This document shows, one piece after another, positions 1 to 4,839 of a stretch of 5,821 nucleotides of DNA. The notes beneath the pieces are model-generated. The model was not told the origin of the DNA, did no database searches, and saw nothing but the letters and a program-made list of their open reading frames with translations. A program made the translations under genes and the position numbers. Source of the stretch: a bacterium (GTDB lineage Bacteria; Desulfobacterota; UBA8473); the NCBI GenBank assembly GCA_009773075.1, contig WOUX01000250.1, forward strand, positions 1-5,821, read 5' to 3'. Within the stretch, counting starts at the first letter, position 1. Each line of letters begins with the position of its first letter.

Positions 1-348
1 CAGATCGTCGAAAGTGCCCAGGTTGATCCTAAATCCAAGGAGCAACAGGCAATATTCGCCTCAGGGACCCATTTTAACCCTGTAGATATTGTCTGCGGTG
101 TCCGGGATTATAAAGGGGATCCCTTTGATTTGTGGAATTATATAGATGCAGATGCAGTCTTTATCTCTCAAAAGTCAAAGGATGGTCGGAATCTGAAGGC
201 ATTGGAGCTTCCAGGCCTATGGAACGGGGCCATGGCCAATTGGATTACCCTTTTTGTGGAAGTTCCAATTATCACCTTTAATCCTGTAAAAACTATAAAT
301 GACCTGCTTCGCAAGGAACACCAACCCCAATACCCTTTCATTGTCTGA
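1..348 (+). CDS. DUF4301 family protein, C-terminal part (5' end outside window)
   Basis: Reading frame 1 is open from the first base to TGA at 346-348, giving 115 residues of a protein that starts upstream of the window. Motifs I associate with the C-terminus of DUF4301 proteins are visible: a THFNPVDIVCGVRDYKG block at about residues 23-39, ELPGLWNGAMANW at 69-81, and FVEVPIITFNPVKTINDLL near the end. The family is of unknown biochemical function; from memory, members are around 500 residues, so only roughly the last fifth is here. No signal peptide or membrane segment can be judged from this piece. The ATG- or TTG-initiated sub-ORFs inside it are internal codons, not real starts. The downstream coiled-coil gene begins 17 nt after the stop, with its ribosome binding site almost touching it, so the two are probably co-transcribed. 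Family assignment is by recalled motifs; no search was run. Confidence 0.8.
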   Translation, partial: QIVESAQVDPKSKEQQAIFASGTHFNPVDIVCGVRDYKGDPFDLWNYIDADAVFISQKSKDGRNLKALELPGLWNGAMANWITLFVEVPIITFNPVKTINDLLRKEHQPQYPFIV

Positions 349-365
349 TAAAGGAGGTATATACT

Positions 366-707
366 ACGAAAGAGCTGGATAATACCGAAGATACCTGTTT
401 ATATTCAAGTAAGGCTGCTTGCCTGGGGCTCAAAGACTGTCTCACTAAAGAGGAAGAGATTATTCTTGCCGATATTCGGGCACTTCGCAAAAATGCCATT
501 AATGTAAAAACCAGGTTGAAGCGTTTGGAGGATTCCACTATCAGTGATACGTCAGGATGTCAAGAGACGATTCAATCGATTAGTTCTGAGCGCCAGGCTT
601 TGATGGATGAGTTGGATGACCTGAGAAAAAACAGGAAAGAGCTTGATAGGCTGATGGAGGAAGCACATCATCGTAAGATGGTGCTGTTAGGTCACAGAAA
701 GCCATGA
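366..707 (+). CDS. Small coiled-coil protein of unknown function, probable ACG start
   Basis: The coding frame ends at TGA 705-707. A TTG at 516 would give 63 residues, but the frame is open and protein-like far upstream of it and no good ribosome binding site precedes 516. A near-perfect Shine-Dalgarno, AAGGAGG, lies at 351-357, and exactly 8 nt after it the in-frame codon is ACG (366-368), one transition from ATG. No in-frame ATG, GTG or TTG exists between the upstream stop at 300-302 and 516. From 366 the protein has 113 residues. Its first part contains an SSKAACLGLKDCLTKEEE segment. The rest is strongly charged and helical, with heptad-like leucine spacing from about residue 30 to 105 (ADIRALRKNA..., ERQALMDELDDLRKNRKELD), ending in MVLLGHRKP. 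It has no membrane segment and is probably a cytoplasmic coiled coil; function not recognised. Alternatives are a true ACG start, a mutated or misread ATG, or a non-translated relic. Confidence 0.65.
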   Translation, partial: TKELDNTEDTCLYSSKAACLGLKDCLTKEEEIILADIRALRKNAINVKTRLKRLEDSTISDTSGCQETIQSISSERQALMDELDDLRKNRKELDRLMEEAHHRKMVLLGHRKP

Positions 708-708
708 C

Positions 709-1207
709 TTAAATCACCAAATCTTCTTGAAGACCGCATTTGATGTCTTTTGTAAAGAGGTGATCGTTCCCAACCTTATATGCCCAGCACATATCCTTTA
801 TTTGAGGATAAACCTCAAGGACTTTTTTTCTCATTAATGCAGCATCTTCGATATACTCTCTTATGGGAAAATTGTAGTATTTGTCTATGAATTGAACCAT
901 AATTTTAGCCATTTCCAGGGTTTGGTCAACTAATTGGTGACAACCATCCTTGCCGCCTACAGATTCGATTACCCTTTTTGTGAATCCTCTGTTTATCTTA
1001 ATGCCAATGAGATTAGCCATCTTTTGGCTGGTCTGCCGGCAGACCTTTAAAATCTGCTTCTGCATGCTTTATCTCTCTGGCTGGGAAGGAAATATGAAAA
1101 GTGGTAGAGATGTGATGGACGTTATCCAGCATGGATATTTCTACTTTCAGCAATCCTTTTCCAATAATATCTGCCCTTATATTCTTGTTTCTTTCAAATA
1201 GTGCCAA
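709..1207 (-). pseudogene. DUF2889-like protein gene interrupted by a frameshift
   Basis: Two overlapping minus-strand frames make one protein. The first runs from TTG 1207-1205 (MALFERNKNIRAD...) through HAEADFK at about 1046, then ends out of context. The second supplies VCRQTSQKMANLIGIKINRGF, GGKDGCHQLVD and the rest to TAA at 711-709. Joined, they give about 165 residues. The GxxGCxxL motif (Cys near joined residue 89) followed by helices recalls DUF2889, a family of unknown function. The break lies at GATTTTAAAGG, right before a perfect palindrome; joining needs a +1 (or -2) shift, and a -1 shift would hit TAA at once. The TTG start has a GAGG Shine-Dalgarno 9 nt upstream (1220-1217) and a plausible promoter behind it. 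A few residues usually found between the 'ADF' and 'C' positions may be missing, which would fit a small deletion as well as an inserted base. It may be a decayed gene, a consensus error or, less likely, programmed frameshifting. Confidence 0.65.
1030..1045. repeat. Perfect 16-bp palindrome at the frameshift point
   Basis: GGTCTGCCGGCAGACC is its own reverse complement over 8 bp per arm. It lies inside the DUF2889-like gene, directly after the TTTTAAA tract on the coding (minus) strand, where the reading frame changes. As RNA it can form a GC-rich hairpin with about 6 paired bases around a 4-nt loop. It could be a mutation or polymerase-slippage hotspot, a structural stimulator, or a chance restriction-like palindrome. 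Confidence 0.9.
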
Positions 1208-1242
1208 ATCAATATACCTCTCTTATATTTGATAAATTTTAC

Positions 1243-1271
1243 TTTACCAATAAATTCTTTTCTTTTATACT
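1243..1271 (+). promoter_or_regulatory. Possible promoter for the acyl-CoA dehydrogenase operon
   Basis: On the plus strand TTTACC (1243-1248, four of six -35 matches) and TATACT (1266-1271, five of six -10 matches) are separated by 17 nt. They lie about 80 bp upstream of the dehydrogenase ATG and overlap the minus-strand promoter, which would make the two directions compete for polymerase. The region is AT-rich, so chance matches are likely and this is only a candidate. Confidence 0.3.
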
Positions 1272-1297
1272 TTATTGAAAAAAAGAGTCCTTGTCAA
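1269..1297 (-). promoter_or_regulatory. Probable sigma-70 promoter for the DUF2889-like gene
   Basis: On the minus strand a perfect -35 hexamer TTGACA (1297-1292) is followed after exactly 17 nt by TAAAGT (1274-1269), which matches four of six positions of the -10 consensus. The surrounding DNA is AT-rich. It sits 62 bp upstream of the TTG start at 1207 and points toward it, so it would drive the DUF2889-like gene. The -10 is imperfect, and TATAAA at 1269-1264 is an alternative with too long a spacer. Confidence 0.45.
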
Positions 1298-1351
1298 CTA
1301 AATGCTCAGCAGGCAGGCCAAAGATAATAAATAGCCATAAAGGAGAAATAT

Positions 1352-2494
1352 ATGCCCTTTCAACTTACTGAAGAGCAACAGATGTTTCAAAGGTCTTTGA
1401 GAAGCTTTTTTGAAGATAGGGTCGCACCAAGGGCAGCTGAAATCGATGAAAAAGACGAATTTCCAGATGATGTATACAAAGCCATGAGTGAGATCGGTAT
1501 CCAGGCCATATTCTTTCCTGAAGAGTATGGTGGATCTGGAGGGGATCTGCTGACCTGCTGCGTGGCTACAGAAGAAATTAGCAGGGTGAGTGGAAGCATG
1601 GCTGTTCTTACAGCCCCTCCCTTATCTCTTGCCTCTGCAGCATTCAGATTAGCTGGTACTGATGAACAAAAGTCCAAATATCTACCTAAGTTAGCAAGTG
1701 GTGAATGGATATATGCTATAGCCATTACTGAACCGGATGCAGGGTCTGACGTCTCTGCCATAAGAACAACTGCCGTACTTAAAGGTGATCATTATATTCT
1801 AAACGGTACAAAACGTTTTCATACGGTTGGGGACATGGCTGATGTAACAACGGTCTATGCCAAAACCGATACAGGCAAAGGAGCAAAGGGAATTAGCACC
1901 TTTGTGGTTGAAAAGGGAGCCCCTGGACGAATTATTTCCAAAAAAGAAAAGATGATGGGTATAAGGGGCATTGCCTCATGTGAGATGGTCTTTGAGGACT
2001 GTCGTATCCCCGTAGAGAATCTTCTGGGCAAAGAGGGAGATGGATTTAAGGACGTTAAGCATACCCTGGATGAGAGCCGCCCAATAGTGGCTGCCATGGG
2101 TGTGGGATTAGCCCAGGGTGCCCTCGATTATGCCGTAAATTATGCAAAACAAAGGGTACAGTTCGGAAAACCTATCTGTGAATTTCAGGGAATCCAATTT
2201 ATGCTGGCAGATATGGCAACCCAAATTGAGGCATCCAGGTATCTGGTTTACAGGGCTGCCTCTATTGCATTAAATCGTAATAGAGAGAGTATTATGCTTG
2301 CTTCCATGGCCAAATATTTCAGCAGTGACATGGCTATGAAGGTTACCACAGACGCAGTTCAGATTCTCGGAGGGTATGGATATACCAGCGACTACCCTGT
2401 GGAAAGAATGATGAGAGACGCCAAATGCTTCCAGATATTTGAGGGAACCAACCAGATACAGAGGATTGTGGTGGCAAGGTCTCTGCTAGCATAG
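1352..2494 (+). CDS. Acyl-CoA dehydrogenase (FAD-dependent)
   Basis: This 380-residue protein has the full length and layout of a soluble acyl-CoA dehydrogenase, which oxidises an acyl-CoA to the 2,3-enoyl-CoA with FAD and passes electrons to an electron-transferring flavoprotein. The N-terminal helical domain (about 1-118) starts with FQLTEEQQMF. The FAD-contacting signature YAIAITEPDAGSD is at 121-133. The middle beta domain carries GTKRFHTVGDMAD at 152-164, where many relatives have FITNG or FITNA. The C-terminal helical domain has QRVQFGKP at 267-274, QILGGYGYTSDYPVERMMRD near 337-356 and FEGTNQIQR at 363-371. Glu364 in the last motif is at the catalytic-base position of short- and medium-chain enzymes. 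The ATG is preceded by AAGGAG with a 6-nt spacer. The zinc-ribbon gene follows after 31 nt, likely in the same operon. The acyl-CoA substrate (fatty, branched, aromatic-derived or alicyclic) cannot be decided, and no ETF, thiolase or CoA ligase gene is adjacent in the window. Confidence 0.95.
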   Translation: MPFQLTEEQQMFQRSLRSFFEDRVAPRAAEIDEKDEFPDDVYKAMSEIGIQAIFFPEEYGGSGGDLLTCCVATEEISRVSGSMAVLTAPPLSLASAAFRLAGTDEQKSKYLPKLASGEWIYAIAITEPDAGSDVSAIRTTAVLKGDHYILNGTKRFHTVGDMADVTTVYAKTDTGKGAKGISTFVVEKGAPGRIISKKEKMMGIRGIASCEMVFEDCRIPVENLLGKEGDGFKDVKHTLDESRPIVAAMGVGLAQGALDYAVNYAKQRVQFGKPICEFQGIQFMLADMATQIEASRYLVYRAASIALNRNRESIMLASMAKYFSSDMAMKVTTDAVQILGGYGYTSDYPVERMMRDAKCFQIFEGTNQIQRIVVARSLLA

Positions 2495-2525
2495 GCAGAA
2501 TATTTTTTAGAAATGGAGAAATGAT

Positions 2526-2795
2526 ATGGAAAAAGGCAAACGGGATTATTTTCTAGCGTGTGTCGAGGATGGTTCCCTTTCCATGAAGCCCTATTGTGGT
2601 AGCTGTGGGCTTCAGTTAAACGAGGACTATTTTTGTGAAAATTGTCAGAGCCAATGTCGTTGTACTCACGTCAAATGTGAAGATAGGGACTCCTATAGTT
2701 TGATGGATGCCCTCATTAAAAAGAACGAAAGGTTTAAGAATTTTACGGTAGAGATACTGCTAAATGGAAATAAACAACCACCGCAAAATTGCTAA
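2526..2795 (+). CDS. Small Cys-rich zinc-ribbon-like protein
   Basis: This 89-residue protein has nine cysteines. Seven cluster between residues 24 and 51: a CGSCG knuckle (24-28), CENC (37-40), CRC (44-46) and Cys51. Two CxxC pairs 10 residues apart are what a zinc ribbon uses to bind one Zn2+; the additional CRC, His48 and Cys51 could build a second metal site. A charged, helix-like tail (SLMDALIKKNERFKNF) follows. There is no membrane segment or signal peptide. ATG at 2526 is preceded by GGAG at 2515-2518, 7 nt away; a nearby ATG at 2521 is in another frame. It lies 31 nt after the acyl-CoA dehydrogenase gene and is probably expressed with it, so it may serve that enzyme or regulate the operon, but this is only context. 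I do not recognise a named family; rubredoxin is unlikely because the Cys spacing differs. Confidence 0.8.
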   Translation: MEKGKRDYFLACVEDGSLSMKPYCGSCGLQLNEDYFCENCQSQCRCTHVKCEDRDSYSLMDALIKKNERFKNFTVEILLNGNKQPPQNC

Positions 2796-2848
2796 ACGCC
2801 TGGCCCCCTCCCTAGATGTAATACCTAGTAGTCTGAGGGAAAAATCAA

Positions 2849-2928
2849 ATGGCAAAAGTTCTTGACACCTTATAACATAACTATTGCCATCCGCCATTAA
2901 ATGCGTTACACTCTGGGGCAGAATGGCG
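2849..2928. promoter_or_regulatory. Intergenic region with ATGGC/GCCAT inverted repeats and a TTGACA box
   Basis: The 158-bp gap before the glycosyltransferase operon contains two perfect 7-bp inverted repeats: ATGGCAA (2849-2855) with TTGCCAT (2884-2890), and CGCCATT (2892-2898) with AATGGCG (2922-2928). Between the arms of the first pair lies a perfect -35-like TTGACA at 2862-2867. No good -10 exists at 16-18 nt from it (best option TGCCAT); TATAAC at 2871-2876 is a good -10 sequence but too close. The repeats could be operator half-sites or RNA hairpins in the leader of the operon. Function is inferred only from position and symmetry. Confidence 0.35.
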
Positions 2929-2962
2929 TAGATATGGACGAAAGAGGCTAGGAGTGAATGAT

Positions 2963-4121
2963 ATGAAAATCTGCCTGCTATCTTACCGAGGAAACCCCTA
3001 TTGTGGCGGGCAGGGTATCTACGTTTATTATCTTGCCAGGGAACTGCATAATTTAGGTCACGAGGTTCATGTGATATCAGGACCTCCCTACCCAGAGGTT
3101 GCTGACGGTGTCAGGTTACACAAGCTTAAAAGCCTAAATCTTTATGAATCAGAGGATTCCCTTCTAAAGAATCTCTCTCGTCTACGAAATCCCCTTGATT
3201 TCTACGAATTCATGGCAGTGTGTCTGGGAACATTTCCCGAACCTCTCACCTTCAGTCTTCGAGCTTACCTCAAATTAAAAAAGCTTCTGTCATACCACAA
3301 GTTTGATATTATTCATGATAACCAAGGTTTGGGTTACGGGTTACTTCTAATGAAGTGCTTGAAAATCCCTGTTGTCGCCACTATTCACCACCCCATTCCT
3401 ATTGACCGAGACCTGGCACTTACTCAAGCCAGTAACCTGTCGGAGAGGTTTAAGTTGAAGAGGTGGTATTCTTTTTGTACCATGCAAAACCTGGTATCTA
3501 GACGAATTGAAAGGGTAATAACTGTTTCGCAGAGTTCAGCCGATGCCATAGAGCGCGCCCATAAGATCACCCGGAGTAAATTAAGACTGGTATATAATGG
3601 TGTTGACATTGACTTCTTTAAGGTAAATGGTGGTGTAATTAAGGAACCAAATAGCCTTATCCTGGTAAACAGCGGGGAACAGTCGATAAAGGGTGTACCA
3701 TATCTGCTAAAGGCACTGCATCTGTTGAAAGACGAGACGGAGGTTAAATTGACTGTTGTTGGTAGCCCTACCCCAGATGGGCAATATCTGAAGCTGGTAA
3801 AGGAGTATGGACTGGGGGATGTGATTACCTTCACCGGAAGAAGGCTTTGGTCTTCCTGCTGCTGAAGCGATGTCCTGCGGACTCCCCGTCATTACTACCA
3901 GAGGGGGAGCACTTCCAGAGGTAGTAGGGCAGGATGGTGATGCCGGAATTCTGGTGCCACCAGCCGACCCCGATGCTTTAGCGCGGGCGATTAAACACTT
4001 GTTGAGTGATAAAAATCTGCAAAGGAAAATGGGCGAAGCCGGGAGGAAAAGGGTGGAGAGGAACTTCACCTGGGAGCAAGCTGCCAGGAGAATGGTAGAA
4101 GTATATCAGGAGGTATTGTGA
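2963..4121 (+). pseudogene. GT4 glycosyltransferase with internal deletion and frameshift
   Basis: GT4 enzymes move a sugar from a nucleotide-sugar donor to an acceptor using two Rossmann domains. The N-terminal domain is visible: MKICLLSYRGNPYCGGQG with the glycine-rich GGQG at residues 15-18, RELHNLGHEVHVISG after it, then VYNGVDIDFF and an SIKGVPYLLKAL donor-domain segment, up to ITFTGR (codon ending 3841). The C-terminal part resumes in another frame at GAA 3840-3842 with EGFGLPAAE, the family EX7E motif, then SCGLPVITTRGGALPEVV, to TGA 4119-4121. About 22 residues normally between FTGR and EGFGLP (ending in PSLY or similar) are absent. The frame offset needs a deletion of 3n+2 nt, about 68. 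The frame is also open from GTG 2954, but AGGAG (2950-2954) overlaps that codon and is 8 nt from ATG 2963, so the ATG is preferred. Undamaged, the protein would have about 408 residues. The methyltransferase follows directly. As written it is unlikely to be active unless the deletion is an assembly artefact. Confidence 0.85.
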
Positions 4122-4835
4122 GTGCTCACCATTGATTATAACCTCCTGGGAGTTAAGGATGGTGACAGAATTCTAGACGTTGGCTGTGGCGGAGGCAGAC
4201 ATAGCTGGGAAGCCTGCCGAAAAGCTAATTGCCTGGTCTACGCCTTAGATATTGAGATTGGGGAGCTCAACAATGCCAGGGTGATGCTTCAAGCTATGGA
4301 TAGACAAGGGGAATCCAGGGGGAGATGGATTCTAGTTAAGGGAAATACAACGAGCCTTCCTTTCGAGGATGCTTCTTTTGATAAAATTATTTGTTCGGAG
4401 GTGTTAGAGCATATTCCTGATGATAAGCATTGTATAAAAGAGATGGCGCGAGTGCTAAAAGATGATGGTGCAATTGCCATTAGTGTGCCGACCTATCTCA
4501 CTGAAGCTATTTGCTGGAAGCTATCCCGGGACTATCATGACCGACCGGGGGGCCACGTCAGAATATATAAAACTGGTGAACTCGTTTCTCCCCTGCGCCA
4601 AAATAGTTTTCACATCTATGCCACTCGTCGCAAGCATGCCCTGCATTCCATTTATTGGATATCTCGCTGCCTCTTTGGAGTAAATAGGGAAAAGGCTCTA
4701 ATTCCTTCCCTCTATCATAAATTCTTGGTATGGGATATAAAGACTAAGAGTAAACCCATTCGCCTGCTTGAGAACTTCCTCGACTACTTTTTCCCAAAAA
4801 GCATGGTCTATTATGCTGGGAAGAACCAGAAGTAG
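4122..4835 (+). CDS. Class I SAM-dependent methyltransferase
   Basis: A 237-residue Rossmann-type methyltransferase that should transfer a methyl group from S-adenosylmethionine to a small molecule or lipid. Motif I is ILDVGCGGGRH (17-27), followed by the acidic residue binding the SAM ribose in ALDI (Asp43), then LPFEDASFDKIICSEVLEHIPD (79-100), typical of Methyltransf_11-like enzymes. HVRIYKTGEL (about 142-151) and a long aromatic, basic C-terminal part (HALHSIYW, LVWDIKTKSK, FFPKSMVYYAG) are not universal and probably mark a subfamily. No signal peptide is visible; the hydrophobic C-terminal patches could touch a membrane or lipid substrate. The GTG start abuts the glycosyltransferase stop and has AGGAGG (4108-4113) 8 nt upstream, inside the preceding gene, so translation is probably coupled. 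The toroid gene begins 4 nt after the stop. Acceptor unknown; the context suggests a glycosylated or isoprenoid-like substrate. Confidence 0.9.
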   Translation: MLTIDYNLLGVKDGDRILDVGCGGGRHSWEACRKANCLVYALDIEIGELNNARVMLQAMDRQGESRGRWILVKGNTTSLPFEDASFDKIICSEVLEHIPDDKHCIKEMARVLKDDGAIAISVPTYLTEAICWKLSRDYHDRPGGHVRIYKTGELVSPLRQNSFHIYATRRKHALHSIYWISRCLFGVNREKALIPSLYHKFLVWDIKTKSKPIRLLENFLDYFFPKSMVYYAGKNQK

Positions 4836-4839
4836 AGTA

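Noticed and set aside
722..733. Near-palindrome TCTTCTTGAAGA near the convergent stop codons, considered as a terminator.
   Set aside because: Only a 5-bp stem with a 2-nt loop, inside the coding sequence, with no T tract after it.
243..982. A 16-nt exact direct repeat, GATTACCCTTTTTGTG, at 243-258 and 967-982.
   Set aside because: The first copy encodes a conserved-looking WITLFVE segment and the second is antisense to a conserved-looking FTKRVI segment, so each is explained by its own gene. No flanking similarity or target-site structure supports a mobile or recombining repeat.
950..1201. Plus-strand open frame of 83 codons opposite the DUF2889-like gene.
   Set aside because: It is antisense to a better-supported gene, lacks a ribosome binding site, and its composition looks like a shadow translation.
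2806..2840. Possible terminator hairpin after the zinc-ribbon gene (TCCCTAGA with TCTGAGGGA).
   Set aside because: The stem needs a bulge, the loop is about 15 nt, and an A-rich rather than T-rich tract follows, so it is not a convincing intrinsic terminator on the plus strand.
2850..2866. Possible sigma-54 promoter, TGGCA followed by TTGAC.
   Set aside because: The spacing between the GG and the second element is one base off, and the required GC of the -12 element is absent.
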